Below are positions 36,267 through 50,500 of a stretch of 64,000 bases of DNA, piece after piece. Position 1 is the stretch's first letter, and the number at the start of each line of letters is the position of its first letter. The notes under the pieces were generated by a model. The model saw nothing but the letters and a program-made list of their open reading frames with translations. It was not told the origin of the DNA and ran no database searches. Location: NCBI RefSeq assembly GCF_947507565.1, contig NC_089185.1, forward strand, positions 3,155,029 to 3,219,028, in the 5' to 3' direction. The translations under genes and the position numbers were made by a program. Source of the stretch: Oscarella lobularis. Taxonomy: Eukaryota > Porifera > Homoscleromorpha > Homosclerophorida > Oscarellidae.

Positions 36267-38152
36267 GCTAGCCCGTGTAAGTTCGGTGTAATTTATTACA
36301 GGAGAGACCCGTTGGCTAACCCCCTGTAATTTCGCTTTAATTTATTACAGAAGAGACCCGTTGGCTAGCGCCTTTAAATTCGCTGTAATTTATTACATGA
36401 GAGACCCGTTGGCTATCCCCTGTAAGTTCGCTGTAATTTATTACAGGAGAGACTTGTTTGCTAACCCCCTGTAATTTCGCTGTAATTTATTACAGGAGAG
36501 ACCCGTTGGCTAACCTCCTGTAATTTTGCTGTAATTTATTACAGGAGAGACCCGTTGGCTAACCCCCTGTAAATTCGCTGTCATTTATTACAGGAGATAC
36601 CCGTTTGCTAACCTCCTGTAAATTCGCTGTAATTTATTACAGGAGAGACCCTTTGGCTAGCCCCAGTAATTTCGCTGTAATTTATTACAGGAGAGACCCG
36701 TTTACTAACCCCCAGTAAATTCGCTGTAATTTATTACAGGAGAGACCCGTTGGCTAGCCCCTGTAATTTCGCTGTAGTTTATTACAGGAAAGACCCGTTG
36801 GCTAGCCTCTTTAATTTGTCTGTAATTTATTACAGGAGAGACCCGTTGGCTAACCCCCTGTAATTTCGCTGTAATTTATTACAGGAGAGACCCTTTGGCC
36901 AGCCCCTGTACTTTCGCTGTAGTTTATTACAGGAGAGACCCGTTGGCTAACCCTCTGTAATTTCGCTGTAGTTTATTACAGGAGAGACCCTTTGGCTAGC
37001 CCCTGTTATTTCGCTGTAATTTATTACAGGAGAGACCCTTTGGCTAGCCCCTGTAGTTTCGCTCTAATTTATTACAGGAGAGACCCTTTGGCTAACCCCT
37101 GTAATTTCGCTGTAATTTATTACAGGAGAGACCCGTTTGGCCCTCAACTTTATCTTCAATGCCTTAGAATCGAAGTTTATGCCCTCAAATTTATCATCAG
37201 GGCCTTAGAATCAGAGTTTAGGCCCTCAACTTTATCTTCAGGCTCTTTGAATCAAAGTTGAGGCCATCAACTTTATCTTCAGGTCCTTAGAATCAAAGTC
37301 TAGGCCCTCAACTTTATCTTCAGGTGCTTAGAATCAGAGTTTTGGCCCTGAACTTTAACTTCAGGCCCTTAGAATCAAAATGTAGGCCCTCAACTTCATC
37401 TTCAGGTCCCTAGAATCAAAGTTTAGGCCTTCAACTTTATCTTCAGGTCCTTAGAATCAAAGTTTAGTCTCTCAACTTTATCTTCAGGTTCTTAGAATCG
37501 GAGTTTAGGCTCTCAACTTTATCTTCAGGCCCTTAGAATCATAGTTTAGGCGTTCAACTTTATTTTCAGGACCTTAGAATCAAAGTTGAGTCTCTCAACT
37601 TTATCTTCAGGTCCATAGAATCAGAATTTTGGCCCTGAACTTTAACTTCAGACACTTAGAATCAAAGTTTGGGCCTTCAAATTTCTCTTCAGGGCCTTAG
37701 AATCAAAGTTTAGGCCTTCAACTTTATCTTCAGGGCCTTAGAATCAAAGTCTAGGCCCTCAACTTTATCTTCAGGGCCTTAGAATCAGAGTTTAGGCCCT
37801 CAACTTTATCTTCAGATCCTTAGAATCAAAATTTAGGCCCTCAACTTCATCTTCAGGTCCCTAGAATCAAAGTTTAGGCCCTCAACTTTATCTTCAGGTG
37901 CTTAGAATCAAAGTTTAGTCTCTCAACTTTATCTTCAGGTCCTTAGAATCAAAGTTTAGTCTCTCAACTTTATCTTCATGTCCTTAGAATCAGAGTTTTG
38001 GCCATGACCTTTATCTTCAGGCCCTTAGAATCAATGTTTGGGCCTTCAACTTTATCTACAGGGTCTTAGAATCATAGTTTAGGCCCTCAACTTTATCTTC
38101 AGGTCCTTAGAATGAAAGTTTAGGACCTCAACTTTATCTTCAGGGCCTTAGC
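36267..38152 (+). repeat. Mosaic module 3: 49-bp block then 41-bp block
   Basis: The 49-bp block spans 36267-37138 and the 41-bp block 37139-38152. It reproduces module 2 almost base for base up to about 37440, then the 41-bp part diverges. The whole module recurs at 41308-43192, 5040 bp to the right. Confidence 0.95.
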
Positions 38153-41100
38153 TATCCCGTGTAAGTTCGCTGTAATTTATTACAGGAGAGACCCGTTGGC
38201 TAACCCCCTGTAAATTCGCTGTAATTTATTCCAGGAGAGACCCGTTGGCTAGCCCCCTGTAATTTGGCTGTAACTTTTTACAGGAGGGACCCGTTGGCTA
38301 GCCCCCTGTAAGTTGGCTGTAATTTATTCCAGGAGAGACCCGTTGACTAACCCGCTGTAATTTCGCTGTAGTTTATTACAGGAGAGACCCATTGGCTAGC
38401 CCCTATAAATTCGCTGTAATTTATGACAGGAGATACCCGTTAGCTAGCCTCTGTAGTTTCGCTGTAATTTATTACAGGAGAGACCCGTTGGCTAGCCCCC
38501 TGTAAATTCGCTGTAATTTATTACAGGAGATACCCGTTTGCTAACCCCCTGTAATTTCGCTGTAATTTATTACAGGAGAGACCCGTTGGCTAGCTCCTGT
38601 AAATTCGCTGTAATTTATTACATGAGAGACCCGTTGGCTAGCCCCCTGTAACTTCGCTGTAATTTATTGCAGGAGAGACCCGTTGGCTAGCCCCCTGTAA
38701 ATTCGCTGTAATTTATTACAGGAGATACCCGTTTGCTAACCCCCTGTAAATTCGCTGTAATTTATTACAGGAGAGACCCTTTGGCTAGCCCCAGTAATTT
38801 TGCTGTAATTTATTACAGGAGAGACCCGTTTACTAACCCCGTGTAAATTCGCTGTAATTTATTACAGGAGAGACACGCTGGCTAACCCCCTGTAAATTCG
38901 CTGTAATTTATTACTGGAGATACCCGTTGGCTAACCCCCTGTTAATTCGCTGTAATTTATTACAAGAGAGACCCTTTTGCTAGCCCCTGTAATTTCGCTG
39001 TAATTTATTACAGGAGAGACCCTTTGGCTAGATCCTGTAAATTCGCTGTAATTTATTACATGAGAGACCCGTTTGCTAACCCTCTGTAATTTCGCTGTAA
39101 TTTATTACAGGAGAGACCCGTTGGCTAGCCCCTGTAATTTCGCTGTAATTTATTACAGGAGAGATCCGTTTGCTAGCCCCTGTAAATTCGCTCTAATTTA
39201 TTATGGTGGTAGAGACCCGTTTCCTAGCCCCCTGTAATTTCGCTGTAATTTATTACGGGAGAGACCCGTTGGCTAGCCCCCTGTAATTTCGCTGTAATTT
39301 ATTACAGGAGAGACCCGTTCGCTAGCCCCCTGTAAATTCGCTGTAATTTATTACAGTAGAGACCCGTTGGCTAACCCCCTGTAATTTCGCTGTAATTTAT
39401 TACAAGAGAGACCCGTTGGCTAGCCCCCTGTAATTTCGCTGTAATTTATTACAGGAGAGACCCGTTGGCTAACCTCCTGTAATTTTGCTGTAATTTATTA
39501 CAGGAGAGACCCGTTTGCTAACCTCCTGTAAATTCGCTGTAATTTATTACAGGAGAGACCCTTTGGCTAGCCCCAGTAATTTCGCTGTAATTTATTACAG
39601 GAGAGACCCGTTTACTAACCCCCAGTAAATTCGCTGTAATTTATTACAGGAGAGACCCGTTGGCTAGCCCCTGTAATTTCGCTGTAGTTTATTACAGGAA
39701 AGACCCGTTGGCTAGCCTCTTTAATTTGTCTGTAATTTATTACAGGAGAGACCCGTTGGCTAACCCCCTGTAATTTCGCTGTAATTTATTACAGGAGAGA
39801 CCCTTTGGCCAGCCCCTGTACTTTCGCTGTAGTTTATTACAGGAGAGACCCGTTGGCTAACCCTCTGTAATTTCGCTGTAGTTTATTACAGGAGAGACCC
39901 TTTGGCTAGCCCCTGTTATTTCGCTGTAATTTATTACAGGAGAGACCCTTTGGCTAGCCCCTGTAGTTTCGCTCTAATTTATTACAGGAGAGACCCTTTG
40001 GCTAACCCCTGTAATTTCGCTGTAATTTATTACAGGAGAGACCCGTTTGGCCCTCAACTTTATCTTCAATGCCTTAGAATCGAAGTTTATGCCCTCAAAT
40101 TTATCATCAGGGCCTTAGAATCAGAGTTTAGGCCCTCAACTTTATCTTCAGGCTCTTTGAATCAAAGTTGAGGCCATCAACTTTATCTTCAGGTCCTTAG
40201 AATCAAAGTCTAGGCCCTCAACTTTATCTTCAGGTGCTTAGAATCAGAGTTTTGGCCCTGAACTTTAACTTCAGGCCCTTAGAATCAAAATGTAGGCCCT
40301 CAACTTCATCTTCAGGTCCCTAGAATCAAAGTTTAGGCCTTCAACTTTATCTTCAGGTCCTTAGAATCAAAGTTTAGTCTCTCAACTTTATCTTCAGGTT
40401 CTTAGAATCGGAGTTTAGGCTCTCAACTTTATCTTCAGGCCCTTAGAATCATAGTTTAGGCGTTCAACTTTATTTTCAGGACCTTAGAATCAAAGTTGAG
40501 TCTCTCAACTTTATCTTCAGGTCCTTAGAATCAAAGTTTAGTCTCTCAACTTTATCTTCAGGTCTCTAGAATCGGAGTTTAGGCCCTCAACTTTATTTTC
40601 AGGCCCTTAGAATCAAAGTTTAGGCGTTCAACTTTATCTTCAGGGCCTTAGAATCAAAGTTTAGGCCCTCAACTTTATCTTCAGGTCCTTAGAATCAAAG
40701 TTTAGTCTCTCAACTTTATCTTCAGGTCCTTAGAATCAAAGTTTAGTCTCTCAACTTTATCTTCAGGTCCTTAGAATCGGAGTTTAGGCCCTCAACTTTA
40801 TCTTCAGGCCCTTAGAATCAAAGTTTAGGCGTTCAACTTTATCTTCAGGGCCTTAGAATCAAAGTTTAGGCCCTCAACTTTATCTTCAGGGCCTTAGAAT
40901 CAAAGTTTAGGCCCTCAACTTTATCTTCAGGTCCTTAGAATCAAAGTTTAGTCTCTCAACTTTATCTTCAGGTCCTTAGAATCAAAGTTTAGTCTCTCAA
41001 CTTTATCTTCAGGTCCTTAGAATCGGAGTTTAGGCCCTCAACTTTATCTTCAGGCCCTTAGAATCAAAGTTTAGGCGTTCAACTTTATCTTCAGGGCCTT

Positions 41101-41307
41101 AGAATCAAAGTTTAGGCCCTCAACTTTATCTTCAGGTCCTTAGAATCAAAGTTTAGGCCCTCAACTTTATCTTCAGGTCCTTCGAATCAAAGTCTAGGCC
41201 CTCAACTTTATCTTCAGGGCCTTAGAATCAGAGTTTAGGCCTTCAACTTTAACTTCAGGTCCTTAGAATCAAAATTTAGGCTCTCAACTTTATCTTCAGG
41301 GCCTTAG
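38153..41307 (+). repeat. Mosaic module 4: 49-bp block then 41-bp block
   Basis: The 49-bp block spans 38153-40048 and the 41-bp block 40049-41307. Its left part (about 38220-39460) recurs near 44560-45810 at an offset of 6348 bp. The marker TTGGCTGTAACTTTTTACAG occurs in both and once at about 30070 in block 1. Confidence 0.95.
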
Positions 41308-43192
41308 CTAGCCCGTGTAAGTTCGGTGTAATTTATTACAGGAGAGACCCGTTGGCTAACCCCCTGTAATTTCGCTTTAATTTATTACAGAAGAGACCCG
41401 TTGGCTAGCGCCTTTAAATTCGCTGTAATTTATTACATGAGAGACCCGTTGGCTATCCCCTGTAAGTTCGCTGTAATTTATTACAGGAGAGACTTGTTTG
41501 CTAACCCCCTGTAATTTCGCTGTAATTTATTACAGGAGAGACCCGTTGGCTAACCTCCTGTAATTTTGCTGTAATTTATTACAGGAGAGACCCGTTGGCT
41601 AACCCCCTGTAAATTCGCTGTCATTTATTACAGGAGATACCCGTTTGCTAACCTCCTGTAAATTCGCTGTAATTTATTACAGGAGAGACCCTTTGGCTAG
41701 CCCCAGTAATTTCGCTGTAATTTATTACAGGAGAGACCCGTTTACTAACCCCCAGTAAATTCGCTGTAATTTATTACAGGAGAGACCCGTTGGCTAGCCC
41801 CTGTAATTTCGCTGTAGTTTATTACAGGAAAGACCCGTTGGCTAGCCTCTTTAATTTGTCTGTAATTTATTACAGGAGAGACCCGTTGGCTAACCCCCTG
41901 TAATTTCGCTGTAATTTATTACAGGAGAGACCCTTTGGCCAGCCCCTGTACTTTCGCTGTAGTTTATTACAGGAGAGACCCGTTGGCTAACCCTCTGTAA
42001 TTTCGCTGTAGTTTATTACAGGAGAGACCCTTTGGCTAGCCCCTGTTATTTCGCTGTAATTTATTACAGGAGAGACCCTTTGGCTAGCCCCTGTAGTTTC
42101 GCTCTAATTTATTACAGGAGAGACCCTTTGGCTAACCCCTGTAATTTCGCTGTAATTTATTACAGGAGAGACCCGTTTGGCCCTCAACTTTATCTTCAAT
42201 GCCTTAGAATCGAAGTTTATGCCCTCAAATTTATCATCAGGGCCTTAGAATCAGAGTTTAGGCCCTCAACTTTATCTTCAGGCTCTTTGAATCAAAGTTG
42301 AGGCCATCAACTTTATCTTCAGGTCCTTAGAATCAAAGTCTAGGCCCTCAACTTTATCTTCAGGTGCTTAGAATCAGAGTTTTGGCCCTGAACTTTAACT
42401 TCAGGCCCTTAGAATCAAAATGTAGGCCCTCAACTTCATCTTCAGGTCCCTAGAATCAAAGTTTAGGCCTTCAACTTTATCTTCAGGTCCTTAGAATCAA
42501 AGTTTAGTCTCTCAACTTTATCTTCAGGTTCTTAGAATCGGAGTTTAGGCTCTCAACTTTATCTTCAGGCCCTTAGAATCATAGTTTAGGCGTTCAACTT
42601 TATTTTCAGGACCTTAGAATCAAAGTTGAGTCTCTCAACTTTATCTTCAGGTCCATAGAATCAGAATTTTGGCCCTGAACTTTAACTTCAGACACTTAGA
42701 ATCAAAGTTTGGGCCTTCAAATTTCTCTTCAGGGCCTTAGAATCAAAGTTTAGGCCTTCAACTTTATCTTCAGGGCCTTAGAATCAAAGTCTAGGCCCTC
42801 AACTTTATCTTCAGGGCCTTAGAATCAGAGTTTAGGCCCTCAACTTTATCTTCAGATCCTTAGAATCAAAATTTAGGCCCTCAACTTCATCTTCAGGTCC
42901 CTAGAATCAAAGTTTAGGCCCTCAACTTTATCTTCAGGTGCTTAGAATCAAAGTTTAGTCTCTCAACTTTATCTTCAGGTCCTTAGAATCAAAGTTTAGT
43001 CTCTCAACTTTATCTTCATGTCCTTAGAATCAGAGTTTTGGCCATGACCTTTATCTTCAGGCCCTTAGAATCAATGTTTGGGCCTTCAACTTTATCTACA
43101 GGGTCTTAGAATCATAGTTTAGGCCCTCAACTTTATCTTCAGGTCCTTAGAATGAAAGTTTAGGACCTCAACTTTATCTTCAGGGCCTTAGC
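41308..43192 (+). repeat. Mosaic module 5: 49-bp block then 41-bp block
   Basis: The 49-bp block spans 41308-42178 and the 41-bp block 42179-43192. It is a near-identical copy of module 3 (offset 5040 bp), including the rare CTATCCCGTG junction variant at its end. Confidence 0.95.
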
Positions 43193-46100
43193 TATCCCGT
43201 GTAAGTTCGCTGTAATTTATTACAGGAGAGACCCGTTGGCTAACCCCCTGTAATTTCGCTGTAATTTATTACAGGAGAGACCCGTTGGCTAACCCCCTGT
43301 AATTTCGCCTTAATTTATTACAGAAGAGACCCGTTGGCTAGCCCCTTTAAATTCGCTGTAATTTATTACATGAGAGACCCGTTGGCTAGCCCCAGTAATT
43401 TCGCTGTAATTTATTACAGGAGAGACCCGTTTTCTAACCCCCTGTAATATCGCTGTGATTTATTACAGGAGAGACCCGTTTACTAACCCCCTGTAAATTC
43501 GCTGTAATTTATTACAGGAGAGACCCGTTGGCTAGCCCCTGTAATTTCGCTGTAGTTTTTTACAGGAGAGACCCGTTGGCTAGTCTCTTTAATTTGGCTG
43601 TAATTTATTACAGGAGAGACCCGTTGGCTAACCCCCTGTAATTTCGCTGTAATTTATTACAGGAGAGACCCTTTGGCTAGCCCCTGTACTTTCGCTGTAG
43701 TTTATTACAGGAGAGACCCGTTGGCTAACCGCCTGTAATTTCGCTGTAATTTATTACTGGAGATACCCGTTGGCTAACCCCCTGTTAATTCGCTGTAATT
43801 TATTACAAGAGAGACCCTTTTGCTAGCCCCTGTAATTTCGCTGTAATTTATTACAGGAGAGACCCTTTGGCTAGATCCTGTAAATTCGCTGTAATTTATT
43901 ACATGAGAGACCCTTTGGCTAGCCCCTGTACTTTCGCTGTAGTTTATTACAGGAGAGACCCGTTGGCTAACCGCCTGTAATTTCGCTGTAATTTATTACT
44001 GGAGATACCCGTTGGCTAACCCCCTGTTAATTCGCTGTAATTTATTACAAGAGAGACCCTTTTGCTAGCCCCTGTAATTTCGCTGTAATTTATTACAGGA
44101 GAGACCCTTTGGCTAGATCCTGTAAATTCGCTGTAATTTATTACATGAGAGACCCGTTGGCTAGCCCCCTGTAACTTCGCTGTAATTTATTGCAGGAGAC
44201 CCGTTGGCTAGCCCCTGTAAGTTCGCTGTAATTTGTTACAGGAGAGACCCTTTTGCTATCCCCTGTAATTTCGCTGTAATTTATTACAGGAGAGACCCGT
44301 TGGCTATCCCCTGTAATTTCGCTGTAATTTATTACAGGAAAGACCTGTTGGCTAGCCCCCTGTAATTTCGCTCTAATTTATTACAGGAGAGACTTGTTTG
44401 CTAACCCCCTGTAATTTCGCTGTAATTTATTACAGGAGAGACTTGTTTGCTAACACCCTGTAATTTAGCTGTAATTTATTACAGGAGAGACCCGTTGGCT
44501 AACCTCCTGTAATTTTGCTGTAATTTATTACAGGAGAGACCCGTTGGCTAACCCCCTGTAAATTCGCTGTAATTTATTCCAGGAGAGACCCGTTGGCTAG
44601 CCCCCTGTAATTTGGCTGTAACTTTTTACAGGAGGGACCCGTTGGCTAGCCCCCTGTAAGTTGGCTGTAATTTATTCCAGGAGAGACCCGTTGACTAACC
44701 CGCTGTAATTTCGCTGTAGTTTATTACAGGAGAGACCCATTGGCTAGCCCCTATAAATTCGCTGTAATTTATGACAGGAGATACCCGTTAGCTAGCCTCT
44801 GTAGTTTCGCTGTAATTTATTACAGGAGAGACCCGTTGGCTAGCCCCCTGTAAATTCGCTGTAATTTATTACAGGAGATACCCGTTTGCTAACCCCCTGT
44901 AATTTCGCTGTAATTTATTACAGGAGAGACCCGTTGGCTAGCTCCTGTAAATTCGCTGTAATTTATTACATGAGAGACCCGTTGGCTAGCCCCCTGTAAC
45001 TTCGCTGTAATTTATTGCAGGAGAGACCCGTTGGCTAGCCCCCTGTAAATTCGCTGTAATTTATTACAGGAGATACCCGTTTGCTAACCCCCTGTAAATT
45101 CGCTGTAATTTATTACAGGAGAGACCCTTTGGCTAGCCCCAGTAATTTTGCTGTAATTTATTACAGGAGAGACCCGTTTACTAACCCCGTGTAAATTCGC
45201 TGTAATTTATTACAGGAGAGACACGCTGGCTAACCCCCTGTAAATTCGCTGTAATTTATTACTGGAGATACCCGTTGGCTAACCCCCTGTTAATTCGCTG
45301 TAATTTATTACAAGAGAGACCCTTTTGCTAGCCCCTGTAATTTCGCTGTAATTTATTACAGGAGAGACCCTTTGGCTAGATCCTGTAAATTCGCTGTAAT
45401 TTATTACATGAGAGACCCGTTTGCTAACCCCCTGTAATTTCGCTGTAATTTATTACAGGAGAGACCCGTTGGCTAGCCCCTGTAATTTCGCTGTAATTTA
45501 TTACAGGAGAGATCCGTTTGCTAGCCCCTGTAAATTCGCTCTAATTTATTATGGTGGTAGAGACCCGTTTCCTAGCCCCCTGTAATTTCGCTGTAATTTA
45601 TTACGGGAGAGACCCGTTGGCTAGCCCCCTGTAATTTCGCTGTAATTTATTACAGGAGAGACCCGTTCGCTAGCCCCCTGTAAATTCGCTGTAATTTATT
45701 ACAGTAGAGACCCGTTGGCTAACCCCCTGTAATTTCGCTGTAATTTATTACAAGAGAGACCCGTTGGCTAGCCCCCTGTAATTTCGCTGTAATTTATTAC
45801 AGGAGAGACCCGTTGGCTAGCCCCTGTAATTTCACTGTAATTTAATACAGGAGAGACCCGTTCTCTAACCCCCTGTAATTTCGCTGTAATTTATTACAGG
45901 ACACACCCGTTGGCTAACCCCCTGTAATTTTGCTGTAATTTATTACAGTAGAGACCCGTTAGATAGCCCCTGTAATTTCGCTGTAATTTATTACAGGAGA
46001 GACCCGTTAGCTAGCCCCTGTAATTTCGCTGTAATTTATTACAGGAGAAACCCGTTGGCTAACCCCCTGTAATTTTGCTGTAATTTATTACAAGAGAGAC

Positions 46101-47567
46101 CCGTTGGCTAGCCCCCTGTAATTTCGCTGTAATTTATTACAGGAGAGACCCGTTGGCTAGCCCCTGTAATTTCACTGTAATTTAATACAGGAGAGACCCG
46201 TTCTCTAACCCCCTGTAATTTCGCTGTAATTTATTACAGGACACACCCGTTGGCTGACCCCCTGTAATTTTGCTGTAATTTATTACAGTAGAAACCCGTT
46301 AGATAGCCCCTGTAATTTCGCTGTAATTTATTACAGGAGAGACCCGTTAGCTAGCCCCTGTAATTTCGCTGTAATTTATTACAGGAGAAACCTGTTGGCT
46401 AACCCCCTGTAATTTTGCTGTAATTTATTACAAGAGAGACCCGTTGGCTAGCCCCCTGTAATTTCGCTGTAATTTATTACAGGAGAGACCCGTTGGCTAG
46501 CCCCTGTAATTTCACTGTAATTTAATACAGGAGAGACCCGTTCTCTAACCCCCTGTAATTTCGCTGTAATTTATTACAGGACACACCCGTTGGCTAACCC
46601 CCTGTAATTTTGCTGTAATTTATTACAGTAGAGACCCGTTAGATAGCCCCTGTAATTTCGCTGTAATTTATTACAGGAGAGACCCGTTAGCTAGCCCCTG
46701 TAATTTCGCTGTAATTTATTACAGGAGAAACCCGTTGGCTAACCCCCTGTAATTTCGCTGTAATTTATTACAGGAGAGACCAGTTGGCTAATCCCCTGTA
46801 ATTTTGCTGTAATTTATTACACGAGATACCCGTTGGCTAATCCCCTGTAATTTTGCTGTAATTTATTACAGTAGAGACCCGTTAGCTAGCCCCTGTAATT
46901 TCGCTGTAATTTATTACAGGAGATACCCGTTGGCTAATCCCGTGTAATTTTGCTGTAATTTATTACAGGAGAGACCCGTTGTCTAACCCCCTGTAATTTT
47001 GCTGTAATTTATTACAGGAGAGACCCGTTGGCTAATCCCCTGTAATTTTGCTGTAATTTATTACAGGAGATACCCGTTGGCTAACCCCCTGTAATTTTGC
47101 TGTAATTTATTACAGGAGAGACCCGTTGGCTAACCCCCTGTAATTTTGCTGTAATTTATTACAGGAGAGACCCGTTGGCTAGCCCCTGTAATTTCGCTGT
47201 AATTTATTACAGGAGGGACTTGTTGGCTAACCCCCTGTAATTTCGCTGTAATTTATTACAGGAGATACCCGTTGTCTAGCCCCTGTAATTTCGCTGTAAT
47301 TTATTACAGTAGAGACCCGTTAGCTAGCCCCTGTAATTTCGCTGTAATTTATTACAGGAGAGACCCGTTGGCTAACCCCCTGTAATTTTGCTGTAATTTA
47401 TTACAGGAGATACCCGTTGGCTAATCCCCTGTAATTTTGCTGTAATTTATTACAGGAGAGACCCGTTGGTTAACCTCCTGTAATTTTGCTGTAATTTATT
47501 ACAGGAGAGACCCTTTGGCTAGCCCCAGTAATTTCGCTGTAATTTATTACAGGATAGACCCGTTGGG
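43193..47567 (+). repeat. Mosaic module 6, 49-bp part (about 90 units)
   Basis: This is the longest 49-bp block. It contains the 6348-bp-offset copy of module 4's left part. It also has a local higher-order repeat of about 340 bp (seven units), marked by GGACACACCCGTTGGCT at about 45900, 46240 and 46580. A 245-bp doublet marked CTTTTGCTAGCCCC lies at about 43800-44140. Confidence 0.95.
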
Positions 47568-50500
47568 CCCTCAACTTTATCTTCAATGCCTTAGAATCGA
47601 AGTTTAAGTCCTCAACTTTAACTTCAGGGCCTTAGAAACATAGTTTAGGCCCTCAACTTTATCTTTAGGTCCTTAGAATCAAAGTTTAGGCCCTCATCTT
47701 TATCTTCAGAACCTTAAAATCGAAGTTTATGCCCTCAACTTTATCTTCAGGGCCTTAGAATCAAAGTTTAGGGCCTCATCTTTATCTTCAGGGCCTTAGA
47801 ATCGAAGTTTATGCCCTCAACTTTATCTTCAGGGCCTTAGAATCAATTTTTAGGCCCTCAACTTATCTTCAGGTCCTTGGAATCAAAGTTTAGGGCCTCA
47901 ACTTTATCTTCAGGTCCCTAGAATCAAAGTTTAGGCCCTCAACTTTATCTTCAAATCCTTAGAATCAAAGTTTAGGCCCTCAACTTTATCTTCAGGCTCT
48001 TAGAATCAAAGTCTAGGCCTTCAACTTTATCTTCAGGCCCTTAGAATAAAAGTTTAGGCCCTCAACTTTATCTTCAAATCCTTAGAATCGGAGTTTAGGC
48101 CCTCAACTTTATCTTCAGGCTCTTAGAATCAAAGTCTAGGCCTTCAACTTTATCTTCAGGCCCTTAGAATAAAAATTTAGGCCCTCAACTTTATCTTCAG
48201 GCTCTTAGAATTAAAGTTTATGCCATCAACTTTATCTTCAGGTCCTTAGAATCAAAGTCTAGGCCCTCGACTTTATCTTCAGGTCCTTAGAATCAGAGTT
48301 TTGGCTCTGAACTTTAACTTCAGACCTTTAGAATCAAAGTTTGGGCCTTCTAATTTCTCTTCAGGGCCTTAGAATCAAAGTCTAGGCCCTCAACTTTATC
48401 TTGAGGTCCTTAGAATCAAAATGTAGGCCCTCAACTTTATCTTCAGGGCTTTAGAATCAAAGTTTAGGCCCTCAAATTTATCTTCAGGTCCCTATAATCA
48501 AAGTTTATGCCCTCAACTTTATCTTCAGGGCCTTAGAATCAATTTTTAGGCCATCAACTTATCTTCAGGTCCTTGGAATCAAAGTTTAGGCCCTCAACTT
48601 TATCTTCAGGTCCCTAAAATCAAAGTTCAGTCCCTCAACTTTATCTTCAAATTCTTAGAATCAAAGTTTAGGCCCTCAACTTTATCTTCAGGTGCTTAGA
48701 ATCAAAGTTTAGTCTCTCAACTTTATCTTCAGGTCCTTAGAATCAAAGTTTAGGCCCTCAACTTTATCTTCAGGCTCTTAGAATCAAAGTTTAGGCCCTC
48801 AACTTTATCTTCAGGTCCTTAGAATCAGAGTTTTGGCCATGAACTTTATCTTCAGGCTCTTAGAATCAAAGTTTAGGCCCTCAACTTTATCTTCAGGTCC
48901 TTAGAATCAAAGTTTAGGCCATCAACTTTATCTTCATGTCCTTAGAATCAAACTCTAGGCCCTCAACTTTATCTTCAGGTCCTTAGAATCAGAGTTTTGG
49001 CTCTGAACTTTAACTTCAGACACTTAGAATCAAAGTTTGGGCCTTCAAATTTCTCTTCAGGGCCTTAGAATCAAAGTCTAGGCCCTCAAGTTTATCTTCA
49101 GGGCCTTAGAATCAGAGTTTAGGGCCTCAACTTTATCTTCAAGCCCTTTGAATAAAATTTTATGCCCTCAACTTTATCTTCAGGCTCTTAGAATCAAAGT
49201 TTAGGCCATCAACTTTATCTTCAGGTCCTTAGAATCAAAGTCTAGGCCCTCAACTTTATCTTCAGGTGCTTAGAATCAGAGTTTTGGCTCTGAACTTTAA
49301 CTTCAGACACTCAGAATCAAAGTTTGGGCCTTCAAATTTCTCTTCAGGGCCTTAGAATCAAAGTTAAGGCCATCAACTTTATCTTCAGGTCCTTAGAATC
49401 AAAGTCTAGGCCCTCAATTTTATCTTCTGGTCCTTAGAATCAGAGTTTTGGCCCTGAACTTTAACTTCAGACACTTAGAATCAAAGTTTAAGCCCTTAAC
49501 TTTATCTTCTGGTCCTTAGAATCAAAGTTTAGGCCCTCAACTTTATCTTCAAATCCTTAGAATCAAAGTTTAGGCCCTCAACTTTATCTTCAGGGCCTTA
49601 GAATCAGAGTTTAGGCCCTCAACTTTATCTTCAGGCTCTTAGAATCAAAGTCTAGGCCTTCAACTTTATCTTCAGGCCCTTAGAATAAAAGTTTAGGCCC
49701 TCAACTTTATCTTCAGGCTCTTAGAATTGAAGTTTATGCCATCAACTTTATCTTCAGGTCCTTAGAATCAAAGTCTAGGCCCTCGACTTTATCTTCAGGT
49801 CCTTAGAATCAGAGTTTTGGCTCTGAACTTTATCTTCAGGTCCTTAGAATCAAAATTTAGGCCCTCAACTTCATCTTCAGGTCCCTAGAATCAAAGTTTA
49901 GGCCCTCAAATTTATCTTCAGGTCCCTATAATCAAAGTTTATGCCCTCAACTTTATCTTCAGGGCCTTAGAATCAATTTTTAGGCCCTCAACTTATCTTC
50001 AGGTCCTTGGAATCAAAGTTTAGGCCCTCAACTTTATCTTCAGGTCCCTAGAATCAAAGTTTAGGCCCTCAACTTTATCTTCAAATTCTTAGAATCAAAG
50101 TTCAGGCCCTCAACTTTATCTTCAGGTGCTTAGAATCAAAGTTTAGTCTCTCAACTTTATCTTCAGGTCCTTAGAATCAAAGTTTAGACCCTCAAATTTA
50201 TCTTCAGGGCCTTAGAATCAGAGTTTAGGCCCTCAACTTTATCTTCAGGTCCTTACAATCAAAGTTTAGGCCCTCAACGTTATCTTCAGGTCCTTAGAAT
50301 CAGAGTTTAGGCCCTCAACTTTATCTTCAGGGCCTTAGAATCAGAGTTTAGGCCCTCAACTTATCTTCAGGTCCTTAGAATCAGAGTTTTGACCCTGAAC
50401 TTTAACTTCAGACCGTTAGAATCAAAGTTTAGACCTTCAACTTTATCTTCAGGTTCTTAGAATCAAAGTTTAGGCCCTCAACTTTATCTTCAGGTCCTTA

